Shown here: positions 33,403 through 41,518 of the stretch, piece after piece | How positions within the stretch are numbered: position 1 is the stretch's first letter | Layout: each line of letters opens with the position of its first letter | Source: CAVVSD01 sp963757125 | GTDB lineage: Bacteria; Actinomycetota; Thermoleophilia; Solirubrobacterales; Solirubrobacteraceae | Reading direction: 5' to 3' | Assembly (NCBI GenBank): GCA_963757125.1 | Contig: CAVWQP010000002.1 | Location: 62,001 to 126,000 of the forward strand | Length of the DNA: 64,000 nt | Translations under genes and position numbers: made by a program | The notes under the pieces: generated by a model | Seen by the model: the letters and a program-made list of their open reading frames with translations, nothing else | Told to the model about the DNA's origin: nothing | Database searches by the model: none

Positions 33403-33623
33403 CCGCTGCGCTCCTCGCTCACGACGCGGAGCATCTCACCGGCGACCTGCACCTCGTCGCCCGGATGCAGCTGACGGCCGCGCCGGGCCTCCGGCTCGTC
33501 GTTCACCAGCACCGGCACGGAGGCCAGCAGCGCCTTCGCCTCGCCGCCCGCGCCGACCACGCCGGCCAGCTTGAGCAGCTGGCCCAGGCGGATCATGTCG
33601 CCGCGGATGGGGACGTCGGTCAG
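33399..33623 (-). CDS. S4 domain RNA-binding protein (YaaA/YbcJ-like), apparent CTG start
   Basis: 74 residues. VPIRGDMIRLGQLLKLAGVV GAGGEAKALLASVPVLVNDEPEARRGRQLHPGDEV is a complete small S4 RNA-binding domain like YaaA of Firmicutes. Homologues begin about ten residues before the GQLLKLAG block, which places the start at CTG 33623, four to five bases after an AGGAGG ribosome site and overlapping the GroES-like stop (CTGA). The first ATG (33596) has no ribosome site and would cut the first strand. CTG is a rare start codon, so this deserves proof. Likely binds ribosomal or other structured RNA. Confidence 0.75.
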   Translation of the reverse strand: MTDVPIRGDMIRLGQLLKLAGVVGAGGEAKALLASVPVLVNDEPEARRGRQLHPGDEVQVAGEMLRVVSEERSG

Positions 33624-33934
33624 CTCTCCTCCTGCGTGGGCGTCGACTCGATGACGCCGAGGATCTCCCGCACGCGGCACACCAGGAGCCGCTCGTCCTC
33701 GATCTCCACCCAGACGCCCGCGGAGCGCGGGAACACCACGTGATCGCCGGGTCGCACCGGCATCTTGAAGTCGGGCAGGTCGGGTGGGCCGTCGCCGGCC
33801 GCGAGCACGATGCCCTCGTTCGGGGGCAGGTCCTGCGTCCCCTGGGGCACGAGGAGGCCGGACTTGCGCATCCGGTCGGGCTCGAGCTCCTTGATCACCA
33901 CCTGGTCGAAGAGCGGGCGCAGGGCTTCAGGCAT
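33620..33934 (-). CDS. GroES-like (Cpn10) protein without adjacent groEL
   Basis: 104 residues. LRPLFDQVVIKELEPDRMRK SGLLVPQGTQDLP and the later KMPVRPGDHVVFPRSAGVWVE plus LLVCRVREILGVIE follow the GroES beta-barrel pattern, including the mobile-loop region. It diverges from typical GroES and has no groEL neighbour, so it may be an accessory cochaperonin. ATG 33934 is preceded by TATCGT and eight bases. The stop overlaps the S4 protein start. Confidence 0.82.
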   Translation of the reverse strand: MPEALRPLFDQVVIKELEPDRMRKSGLLVPQGTQDLPPNEGIVLAAGDGPPDLPDFKMPVRPGDHVVFPRSAGVWVEIEDERLLVCRVREILGVIESTPTQEES

Positions 33935-33942
33935 GGCGGGGG

Positions 33943-33948
33943 ACGATA
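33943..33948 (-). promoter_or_regulatory. -10 element TATCGT of the GroES-like gene
   Basis: Minus strand TATCGT, eight bases, ATG 33934; leaderless arrangement in the 20-base gap after the methyltransferase-like gene. Confidence 0.45.
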
Positions 33949-33954
33949 GGAGGC

Positions 33955-35089
33955 TCAGAGGCGCGTGACGACGAAGGCCTCGTCGTTGAACCACAGCCCG
34001 CCGTACTTCTGCAGGACGTCGCGCGTCGCCTGGAGGTAGGAGCCGTCGGCGGTCACCGGGTCCAGGCGCTCGTCCTCGATCTGGTTGACGTAGATGACGG
34101 CGTTCCACGCCGCGAACAGTCGTCGACGTCCCGATCCGGTCGCCGATCTCCGAGGGCAGGGTGTGCATCTCGTAGCGGAAGATCGCCCGGTCGTCGGAGG
34201 GATCGCCGAGGTCGAAGCTCGCGGCGTCGTCGCCGAGCTCCTCGGTCAGCGCGGCGAGCAGGGCGTGGCGGTCGACCTGGAACGGGTTCTCCTGCGGCCA
34301 CAGCGCCTGCACGACCTCGAGCGCCGGGTCGCGCCCGATGGACTGGATCGTCATCAGGCGGCCGCCGGGCGCGAGGCTGCGCGCGAGCGGCGCGAGGATC
34401 CGCTCCGCCTTGAACGTCGCGCTCATGCGCGCGCGCCACGGCTGCGAGGCGAGGATGAAGTCGTAGCGGCCCGCGTACTGGCGCGGGCGGGGGATCACGC
34501 CGTCGAGGAGGAACTCGTGGTCCTGGCGGTAGACGACGAGGACCGACGGGCGCACGTAGGTCGGGTTGCCGGTCGTCGGGTGCGGCGTCGTCTCCCAGCC
34601 GTAGGCCAGCGACGGCGCCAGCGCCTCGATCTGCTCCTCGAACTCCGCCGAGGTCGAGCCCGAGAGGCGGACCTCCTGCCAGTTCAGCGCCGCCGCCTTC
34701 TGCGGGTCGGAGGGCAGGAGGTTCGGCGCGTCCTTGTAGCTGAGGTTCGTCACCACGAGCACCGTGTGCGGATGCTCGAAGAAGCGGTCGGGCATCTTCT
34801 CGAGCCCGAGTCGGACGTCCTCGAGGCTGATCTCCTTCGCGACGGCCAGCAGCGGGACGGTCGGGAACGAGTGGTGGACCGCGCGCACGAGGCGCGTGAG
34901 CACCGTCGCATCGCCCATCCCGGCGTCGAACATCCGCAGCGCCGGCGGGCGGGGGAGCAGCTGGGCGAGCTCCTTGGACGCTCGCGCGCCGACGACCGCC
35001 TTCTCGTTGCAGGTGTTGACGAAGGCGAGGTACTTCTGGCGGTTGTCGAAGAACCGGAACGGCTCCGGCTGCGGATCCGTCGTCGCCAT
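33955..35089 (-). pseudogene. SAM-dependent methyltransferase-like protein, single-base frameshift
   Basis: The main frame (MATTDPQPEPFRFFDNRQKY) has a Rossmann-type start ALRMFDAGMGDATVLTRLVR resembling SAM motif I, then HPHTVLVVTNLSYKDAPNL and SLAPGGRLMTIQSIGRD. After EIGDRIGTST the frame is lost; the other frame supplies LFAAWNAVIYVNQIEDERLD and ends WFNDEAFVVTRL. On the minus strand one extra A near 34120 causes the break. Corrected length is 377 residues. Actinobacterial homologues are annotated only as hypothetical; methyl transfer is inference. It begins five bases after the HAD stop. Confidence 0.65.
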
Positions 35090-35094
35090 GGGCG

Positions 35095-35757
35095 TCACCT
35101 GCCCGGCACGAGCTCGTCCAACGCGTCGGCGAGCCGGCTCACGTCGGCCAGCTCGCGCGTCGGCGCCTGGACGGGCTGCTCGCCGAGGCGGTTGATCCAG
35201 ATGCTCGGGATCCCCAGCTCGGCGGCGGGCACGATGTCGTGGAACTGGCTCTGCGCGACGTGCACCTGGCCGGCGGGGTCCGCCCCCGTCTGCTCCAGGA
35301 ACGCCTCCCAGTGGCGGTGGGCGGGCTTGTAGGAGCCGATGTCCGATGCCACGACGAGCGCGTCGAACGGCACGCCGATGACCTTCTCGGACGCCTCGAT
35401 GAGGTCGCGGTCGCTGTTCGTCAGCGCCGCGAGCTTCCAGCCGCGGCGCTTGCACTCCTCCAGGCCGGCCCGCACGTCCGCGAACGCCGGCCACTGCGGC
35501 AGCGAGGCGCCGAGGGCGTCGCGCTCGGACTCCGGCAGGTCGACGACCTGCTCGGCGGCCAGCTCGGCGAGCACCGCCGCCATGACCTCGCGGTAGCTCG
35601 CGCCGGGCCGGGCGCTCTGGACGAGCGGCTCGACCTCGTGGTACCGGCTCAGCAGCTCATCGCGCGAGCCGCCCAGCACGCGCTCGAGCTGTGCGCCGAT
35701 CCCGGCGTTCCAGTCGATGAGCGTGCCGTAGCAGTCGAACGTCGCCCAGCGCTCCAC
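35095..35757 (-). CDS. HAD superfamily hydrolase, 2-haloacid dehalogenase-like
   Basis: 220 residues. The nucleophile Asp is in ATFDCYGTLIDWN (DxxGT, with Tyr-Gly-Thr as in haloacid dehalogenases and some phosphatases), Ser/Thr in LAALTNSDRD, Lys in SDIGSYKPAHRHW, and the acidic end QSQFHDIVPA, where Asp is followed by Ile. Type II dehalogenases or small-molecule phosphatases are both possible. GTG 35757 is preceded by TATGCT and six bases, so it has its own leaderless promoter although the wall hydrolase ends 15 bases upstream. Confidence 0.88.
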   Translation of the reverse strand: MERWATFDCYGTLIDWNAGIGAQLERVLGGSRDELLSRYHEVEPLVQSARPGASYREVMAAVLAELAAEQVVDLPESERDALGASLPQWPAFADVRAGLEECKRRGWKLAALTNSDRDLIEASEKVIGVPFDALVVASDIGSYKPAHRHWEAFLEQTGADPAGQVHVAQSQFHDIVPAAELGIPSIWINRLGEQPVQAPTRELADVSRLADALDELVPGR

Positions 35758-35763
35758 GGCGCC

Positions 35764-35769
35764 AGCATA
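35764..35769 (-). promoter_or_regulatory. -10 element TATGCT of the HAD gene
   Basis: Minus strand TATGCT, six bases, GTG 35757, inside the 15-base gap between two genes. Confidence 0.5.
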
Positions 35770-35772
35770 GGG

Positions 35773-38389
35773 TCAGCGGGCGTCGAGCGAGTACTTGGAG
35801 GGCTTCGCCGAGACGGTCGGGTTGTCGATGCTGCCGAGGCGCTCGATGAGCTTGGACCACTGGCCCGGCTTGAGGACCGAGTTGAGCTCCTTGGCGCTCT
35901 TGGAGTTCGCGTCGTACTCCGGCGCGAAGCCCACGTGGATGTGGTCGTAGTGGTCGGCGAGCGCGAGCGTGTTGTCCGCGTTGGGGTACTTCATGAGGCT
36001 GATGATCTGGTGGGGCTTCATCGTGCCCTGGAGCGCGAGCAGCTTGCGGATCGTGGTGTCGGTGATCGAGCCCTCGCCCTGGTGGCCGACGATCGGCGTG
36101 CCGTTGATGGCGGCGATGTCGACGGCGCTGCCGGATGAGTGCTCGGAGACGTTGCCCGAGGCGGTCATGTAGCCGTGGCCGCAGTGCAGGCTGGAGACGG
36201 TGGGTTGCAGGCCGTTGGCGGTGAGGAACACGAGCGTGGCGAGCACGCGGCGGTCGATGCCGCCTGCCTCGATGTCACGCCGGCCGCAGGAGTAGATCTT
36301 GATGCGCTCGTCGTCCAGGACGCGCTTCTGCAGCTCCTCCTTGCTCATGAGCAGCAGCTGGCCGACGGTGGGGTCCTCGGTCGACGCGGCCTTGGCGAGC
36401 GGGCCGGTGTCCGGCGCGCGGTAGACCGCGGTGGACTCCAGCAGCTTCCACCCGTCCAGGATCGGCTTGGGGTCGATGCGCGGAGCGCCCTTGCCGGCCG
36501 GGCGGACCTCGAAGCGCACGTACGGGTCGCTGCTCTTCTGGAAGGTGCCGACGCGGCCGAGGATCGTGCCCGCGATGACCTTGCGGCCCTTGACGAGCGC
36601 CTTCAGGGTGACGTCGTCGCGGTCCAGGCCGTAGTCGACGGTGAAGTAGCGCGCCATCGTGGCGTCCTGCGGCAGCTCGGTGGCGGTGTCGGCCAGCTGG
36701 GAGCGGCCACCGGCGGCCCAGGCGCCGGGCCGGCGCGGGTTGGCGAACAGGCGCTCCTTCTTGACCGACGCGGCCTTCGCGGTGGTGGTCTTCGCGGGCT
36801 GCTTGGTCTGGTGCCCGGCGGTCGCGGCACGGGTCGGCTTGGGGTCCTTCTTGGAGAGGCCGAGCTCGCGCTTGACGCTCGCCTCGCTCTGGCGCTTCTG
36901 CTTGGGGACCGGCACGACGCGGGAGACCTTCTTGAGGTGCCCGTACGTGTAGACGTTGCCGTAGGCGTCGCGGAGCTTGACGTAGCGGCCGAGGCGGTCG
37001 TTGTGCCCGACCGAGACGATCTCGCCGTCGCCGACCGCGATGACCGCGGAGCCGGCGCGTGCGTGGACGTCGATGCCCTTGCGGTTCTGGTTGGACACCA
37101 CCGGGTTGGCGGCGTTCTCGCCCGCGCTGACCTTCTTGGCGTCGTGCGCGGTGACCTGGTCGTCGTAGGTGGCGTGTGCCGCGACGGGGAAGTGCCCCTG
37201 GGTCAGCCCGGACAGCGAGGAGACGAGGTCGGTCGGGATGGCGGCGATGAGCTGGGCGCGCTCGAGGACGGAGTCGACGTACCAGTCGGCGTGGTTGTAG
37301 GCCCAGACGGCCTTGCGGACGTCCTGCTCGGCGCCGGCGGCCTTGAGGTAGCGCGCGGCGGCGAAGATCGCGTCGACCGGGTTGAAGGGGTCGCGCTTGC
37401 CGTCCTGGTTGGCGTCGACGCCGTACGGACTGCCAGGTCGCGGGCATGAACTGCATCCACCCCAGCGCGCCGGCGCTGGACACGTTGAGGTTGCGCCCGT
37501 AGTCGGTCTCGATCTCGTTGATCGCGGCCAGGACCTCCCAGCGCACCCCGTACTGGATGCCGGCGGCCTGGTAGATCGGCAGCAGGAACGGCGGGATGCG
37601 GAAACGATCGATGAAGAAGTTCGGCACGCCGACCGTGGTCGGGGAGAAGCCGTCGAGCGCGGTGGCGAGCGACGCGCTCCCATCGGTGGCGGGTGAGGCG
37701 GCGCCGGTCGGGGCCGGCGTCGCCGCCGGGGCCGGGCTGGTCGGCGTGGAAGTCTCGACCTGGGGCTGAGACTCCGTACCGGTCGTCTCCTGGCGGCCCT
37801 CGGAGGTCGCGGTCGGCGCGTCGGCGTCCGTGTCCTTCTCGTCGGCAGCCGGCTTGCCCTGCTTCGCGGCGAGGCGGTCGGCGGCCTCCTTCTGCGCACG
37901 CTTCTTCGCGGCGGACTTCTTGGCGGCCTTCTCGCGGGAGGTGGTCTGCTGCTTGGCGGGCGCCGGGGTCGCGGCAGGAGCGGCGGCGGCCGGGGCGGGC
38001 GCGGCGGGCGCGGGCTGCTCCTGCGCGGGGGCGGGCGCGGGGGTCGAGGCGGTCGGCGCGGGCGCCGGCTGCGTCGGCGTCGACGTCGCGGGGTCCGCTG
38101 CAGGCTGGGTGGTCGTCGTCGCAGGGGCGGGGTCGGCGGCCGGGGCGGGAGCCGGAGCGGGGGCCGACACCTCCTGCACGGAGACGATCGGCTCGTCGAT
38201 CCCGGGGATCTGGATGCCGTTCACGCTCGCGCCCGCGGGGAGGTCGACGGTGACCGTGCGCTGAGCGCCGCTCTGCAGCGTGACCAGGAGGACACGCGGA
38301 TCGGCGGATGCGGGGAGGACAGAGGCTCCGAAGCCGGCGGACAGGAATCCCGCGGTGGCCAGAGCGATGAGGAGCTTGCGCTTGTGCAT
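35773..38389 (-). pseudogene. Three-domain cell wall hydrolase (transglycosylase, LytM, M15-like), single-base frameshift
   Basis: Signal peptide MHKRKLLIALATAGFLSAGF GASVLPASA, then a long Pro/Ala/Thr linker (about residues 70-215), a lytic transglycosylase domain (WEVLAAINEIETDYGRNLNV with catalytic Glu, GALGWMQFMPATW, YGVDANQDGKRDPFNPVDAI), an M23/LytM-like domain (GIDVHARAGSAVIAVGDGEI, YGNVYTYGHL) and a C-terminal HSSGSAVDIAAINGTP to HYDHIHVGF unit like a D,D-carboxypeptidase. One extra base at 37426 (TCCGTACGG for TCCTACGG) breaks the transglycosylase domain. Corrected length is 871 residues. Start ATG 38389 because the signal peptide begins there and the upstream DNA forms a structured leader. 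Confidence 0.87.
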
Positions 38390-38399
38390 GTAGACCAGG

Positions 38400-38545
38400 C
38401 GCCGCACAGCAGCCCCTGCAGGTCGGGGGACGCTAGCAACGACGTCTCGGGTTGAACGGAGGGAAGGGCGCATGGTTTCGCTGCCTGGTTGGTCGGTTGC
38501 GCCCCGTGGTTCTTGAACGAACTCCCTTCCGGCTGGACGACTTGA
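38400..38545 (-). ncRNA. Candidate c-di-AMP (ydaO/yuaA-like) riboswitch leader of the wall hydrolase
   Basis: The 5' region of the wall hydrolase message contains, in order, GAACCACGGGGCGCAACC, GGCAGCGAAACC and AACCCGAGACGTCGTTGCTA. These resemble the conserved ydaO blocks (GAACCGGGG.GGAACC, GGGGUGAAUCC, ACCCGAAUCCGUCAGCUAACC). Genes for peptidoglycan hydrolases are the classic actinobacterial targets of this riboswitch. The spacer between the second and third blocks is shorter than usual and I could not assign a clean outer stem, so this stays a candidate. Confidence 0.4.
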
Positions 38546-38604
38546 GGGTCAACCTAACCCTCAACTCGAGACTTAGATCTGACGCGAGGAGGCCGTCCGC
38601 CGGG

Positions 38605-38610
38605 TAGCCT
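38605..38610 (+). promoter_or_regulatory. -10 element TAGCCT of the 182-aa protein gene
   Basis: TAGCCT, eight bases, ATG 38619; leaderless arrangement, divergent from the wall hydrolase leader. Confidence 0.5.
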
Positions 38611-38618
38611 CCGGACGA

Positions 38619-39167
38619 ATGACCGATGACCACGATGAGGGCGTCGACGAGCGCCAGGACCAGGGACTGCGCGATCGCATCGCGCGGTCGGGTGAGGACG
38701 CGCTCGGCAAGCTCGCGAGCGAGCTGCTCGAGAGCCAGCTCGTCACGACGGCCATCGGTCGCGTCTTCGAGGCGCGCGAGAAGGCCACCCAGGCGCAGGC
38801 GGTCGCGTTCGGCGCGCTCAACCTGCCGTCGGCCGCCGACCTCGAGCGGCTGACCCGCCGGATCCGGTCGGTGTCGCAGCGTCTCGACGCGATCGAGGAC
38901 GGCGTCGACAAGCTCGACCGCAGGCTCGGCTCGATGTCGTCGCCCGCGAGCGACGACACCGTCCGCAGCGTCGAGACCGGCCTGGCAAAGCGGATCGGCT
39001 CGATCGAGGAGGCGCTCGCGGGACTGACCCGCGAGATCGCCGCGTTGCGCGAGGGGCTGCCCGACGCTCCGCGTGCCGTGCCGGCGAGCCAGGAGCGCCT
39101 GGAGGTCGACGCGCCGACCCCGGCCGAGAAGGCCCGGCGTCGCAAGCCCGGCGCCGAGTCGTCCTAG
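38619..39167 (+). CDS. Phasin-like coiled-coil protein, 182 aa
   Basis: A soluble helical protein. An acidic start (MTDDHDEGVDERQDQGLRDR) is followed by LGKLASELLESQLVTTAIGR VFEAREKATQAQAVAFGALN, LPSAADLERLTRRIRSVSQRL and heptads up to about residue 150, with a basic tail. The block 'LNLPS..DL.RL...I' followed by paired coiled coils is typical of phasin/PhaR-like polyhydroxyalkanoate granule proteins, but no PHA gene is nearby, so this is a resemblance only. Confidence 0.55.
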   Translation: MTDDHDEGVDERQDQGLRDRIARSGEDALGKLASELLESQLVTTAIGRVFEAREKATQAQAVAFGALNLPSAADLERLTRRIRSVSQRLDAIEDGVDKLDRRLGSMSSPASDDTVRSVETGLAKRIGSIEEALAGLTREIAALREGLPDAPRAVPASQERLEVDAPTPAEKARRRKPGAESS

Positions 39168-39189
39168 CGTCCGCGAAGCTCCCCCGCGC

Positions 39190-39218
39190 TTGACACGGTC
39201 CGCGCATCGGAGTACTCC
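39190..39218 (+). promoter_or_regulatory. Promoter TTGACA-N17-TACTCC
   Basis: A consensus -35 (TTGACA, 39190-39195) with optimal 17-base spacing to TACTCC (39213-39218). It lies 173 bases before the cyclase ATG, so its transcript would begin with a leader of about 165 bases, or be a separate small RNA. Confidence 0.6.
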
Positions 39219-39373
39219 TCGTCGTAGTACCTGAACACGGCAAAAGGCCGGAGAGTGGGCGGCTCGCGCCGCCTGCCAGGCGCCGACGTCAGCCTCAGTT
39301 GACGACGAGCTCCCCACGGCCGAGGCAGCGGGCCGCATTGCCCGCCTGGCGGCGGGGACCTTCGGGCCCCGCC
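39218..39373 (+). other. Structured intergenic RNA candidate ending in a UUCG hairpin
   Basis: Starting at the promoter's -10, CTCGTCGT (39218-39225) pairs with ACGACGAG (39303-39310), enclosing smaller stems (CGGC-AAAAG-GCCG; GGCGGC-TCGC-GCCGCC). Downstream, GGCGGGGACC-TTCG-GGCCCCGCC (39351-39373) is a very stable hairpin 17 bases before the cyclase ATG. I could not match it to the glycine, ZTP, c-di-GMP, SAM or SRP RNA classes. It may be a leader or a small RNA. Confidence 0.35.
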
Positions 39374-39390
39374 GTCGTCATGCTTGGGGC

Positions 39391-40578
39391 ATGGACTCGC
39401 TGACCGAGGACGAGGTCGCGCGCCGGGCCGGAGTCACGCCGGAGACGCTCCGGTCGTGGGTCGGCGACGGTCTGCTCCCGCGCTTCGGCGGTACGTGGAC
39501 GCCCGAGGTCGCCGCGCAGGCCCGGCTCGTCGCGCGCCTGCAGGCGCGCGGGCACAGTCCGTCCCAGATCCGCGACGCCGAGGAGCGGGGCGCGCTCGCC
39601 TTCGGCGGGATCGAGCACCTGCTCGGGACCCCTGGTCCCGAGATCTCCCTCGCCGCGGCCGCCGAGGAGGTCGGCCTCGAGCCCGGGTTCGCGGCCGACG
39701 CCCTCACGGCGATGGGCTTCCCCGCGAGCGGGGGGCGTGAGCCGCGGCTGGCGCCCGACGACGTCGTCCTGCTCGCCGACATCGCGCGCGCCGCAGAGGC
39801 CGGGCTCCCGCGCGTCGCGCTGCTGCAGCTGCTGCGGGTCTACGGCCACGCGCTCGCGCAGGTCGCCGACGCCGAGGTGCGGCTCTTCCACCTCTACGTC
39901 CATGAGCCGCTCATGCAGGACGGCGTGCCCGGCGAGCGGATCGCGGAGGAGATGGAGGACCTCGTCCGCGGCGTGCTCCCGCTGGCCGCGCCGATCATGC
40001 ACCGCGTGCACCGCCGGCACCTGCGGCGCTTCGTCGCCCAGGACGTCATCGGTCACATGGAGGAGGACGACGGCGACGGGAGCCCGCGCCTCCCGGGCCG
40101 GCTGCGCGTCGCGATCGCCTTCGCCGACCTTGCCGGCTACACGCGCATGACCGAGGAGCTGGGCGACGAGGAGGCCGTGCTCGCGGTCGAGCGCTTCATC
40201 GAGGAGGTGGAGCGGTCGCTGCCCGCGAGCGCGCGGGTCGTCAAGGAGATCGGCGACGAGGTCATGGTCGTCGGGTCGGACGTCGTCGCCCTCACCGCGT
40301 GGGCGGTCGCGTTCCAGGCCGGCCGCATCGGCCGGCGCCCGCAGTCGCGGATCGGGCTGCACGTCGGCGAGGTCCTCTACCGCGACGGCGAGTACTACGG
40401 GCGCGAGGTCAACCTCGCGGCCCGCGTGGCGGCGCGCGCCGCCGGCGGCGAGGTGCTCGTCACGCGCGCGGTCGACGAGGCGGCCGGCAGCGGCCTCGCG
40501 CGGGAGCGCATCGGCGAGGTCCGGCTCAAGGGCTTCGCGCAGGCGACCGAGCTGTTCCTGGCCTACCCACGCCGGTGA
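39391..40578 (+). CDS. MerR-like HTH / Rv1264-type regulatory domain / class III adenylate cyclase fusion
   Basis: 395 residues. Residues about 1-70 start LTEDEVARRAGVTPETLRSW, a MerR-type helix-turn-helix. Residues about 85-215 (ISLAAAAEEVGLEPGFAADA, LRVYGHALAQVADAEVRLFH) resemble the regulatory domain of pH-sensing mycobacterial cyclase Rv1264. Residues about 230-390 are the cyclase: metal Asp246 (AFADLAGYTRM) and Asp289 (VKEIGDEVMV), with Lys286 consistent with ATP use, and transition-state Asn341/Arg345 (REVNLAARV). All catalytic residues are present, so it should make cAMP. The gene overlaps tilS (GTGA). Confidence 0.88.
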   Translation: MDSLTEDEVARRAGVTPETLRSWVGDGLLPRFGGTWTPEVAAQARLVARLQARGHSPSQIRDAEERGALAFGGIEHLLGTPGPEISLAAAAEEVGLEPGFAADALTAMGFPASGGREPRLAPDDVVLLADIARAAEAGLPRVALLQLLRVYGHALAQVADAEVRLFHLYVHEPLMQDGVPGERIAEEMEDLVRGVLPLAAPIMHRVHRRHLRRFVAQDVIGHMEEDDGDGSPRLPGRLRVAIAFADLAGYTRMTEELGDEEAVLAVERFIEEVERSLPASARVVKEIGDEVMVVGSDVVALTAWAVAFQAGRIGRRPQSRIGLHVGEVLYRDGEYYGREVNLAARVAARAAGGEVLVTRAVDEAAGSGLARERIGEVRLKGFAQATELFLAYPRR

Positions 40579-41507
40579 GTGATCTGCTCGACCGCGTCCG
40601 CGCCACCGGGCTCCTGCCGCCCGGCGCGCCGGTCGTCGTGCTGCTCAGCGGCGGGCGCGACTCGGTCTGCCTCCTCGACGTCGCGGCGCGCATCACCGGC
40701 CCGGAAAAGGTCGTCGCGCTCCACGTCAACCACGGCCTGCGCGGCGAGGAGTCCGACGGCGACGAGGCGCACTGCCGCGCGCTGACCGCCGGCCTCGGCG
40801 TCGAGATCGTCGTCGAGCGGTCCGGGCCCGCGCCGCGCCCGGGAAACCTCCAGGCCTGGGCCCGCGACCACCGCCTCGGCGCGGCGGCCGGCCTCGCGAC
40901 TGCGCGCGGCGCGCGGGTGGCGACCGGGCACACGATGAGCGACCAGGCCGAGACGGTCCTCTACCGGCTCGCGGCGTCGCCGGGCCGGCGCGCGCTGCTC
41001 GGGATGAGCCCACACGACGGCCTGCTCGTGCGGCCGCTGCTCGATGTGAGCCGCGAGGAGACCGAGGCGCACTGCCGCGAACGGGGGCTGGCGTGGCGCG
41101 AGGACTCGTCGAACACGTCCTCTCAGTACGCGCGCGCGCGCACGCGGGACGGCCTCGTCCCCGCCCTGCGCGCGCTGCATCCGGCCGCCGAGCGCAACGT
41201 CGCGCGGACCGCCCAGCTCCTGCGCGAGGAGGCCGAGGTGCTCGACGAGCTCGTGGCGACGGTGCTCGACGGGCGCGACCACGTCGGCACCGAGCACCTC
41301 GCGATCCTGCCGCCGGCGCTCGCCAGGCTCGTCGTGCGGCGGCTGGCCGAGGACGCAGCGGGGCGCCTGTGCCCCCGTGCGCCGGGGCGTCTGGCGGAGC
41401 TCCTGGCGTTGCGCGACGGCGCCCTGGACGTCGGCGAGGGCGTCCGCGCGGTGGTCTCCGGCGGCGACCTGCGCATGGAGCGAACGCCGCCGTTGCAGGA
41501 CACCTAG
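40575..41507 (+). CDS. tilS: tRNA(Ile)-lysidine synthase
   Basis: 310 residues. PP-loop VVVLLSGGRDSVCLLDVAAR, then VVALHVNHGLRGEESDGDEA HC and ATGHTMSDQAETVLYRLAAS are diagnostic. It converts the wobble C34 of tRNA-Ile(CAU) to lysidine using ATP and lysine, an essential step for reading AUA. Length suits the short actinobacterial form lacking the full C-terminal domains. GTG 40575 overlaps the cyclase stop. tilS-hpt-ftsH order is conserved in many bacteria. Confidence 0.94.
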   Translation: MSDLLDRVRATGLLPPGAPVVVLLSGGRDSVCLLDVAARITGPEKVVALHVNHGLRGEESDGDEAHCRALTAGLGVEIVVERSGPAPRPGNLQAWARDHRLGAAAGLATARGARVATGHTMSDQAETVLYRLAASPGRRALLGMSPHDGLLVRPLLDVSREETEAHCRERGLAWREDSSNTSSQYARARTRDGLVPALRALHPAAERNVARTAQLLREEAEVLDELVATVLDGRDHVGTEHLAILPPALARLVVRRLAEDAAGRLCPRAPGRLAELLALRDGALDVGEGVRAVVSGGDLRMERTPPLQDT

Positions 41508-41510
41508 AAT
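41505..41510 (+). promoter_or_regulatory. -10 element TAGAAT built on the tilS stop codon
   Basis: The tilS TAG stop (41505-41507) forms the start of TAGAAT, a near-consensus -10 eight bases before the hpt ATG at 41519. Leaderless arrangement. Confidence 0.5.
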
Positions 41511-41518
41511 CCCGATGG

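Noticed and set aside
33955..35089. Programmed frameshifting in the methyltransferase-like gene and other broken genes
   Set aside because: None of the break points shows a slippery heptamer with a downstream pseudoknot, and both insertions and deletions occur; error or mutation is simpler.
38390..38473. Longer N-terminus of the wall hydrolase from an ATG at 38473
   Set aside because: It would place 28 arginine-rich residues before a perfect signal peptide and run through the structured leader; ATG 38389 is better.
39218..39373. Glycine, ZTP or SRP RNA identity for the structured intergenic region
   Set aside because: Single short matches (GGAGAG, CCGCCTGG) occur, but the accompanying conserved blocks and order are absent.
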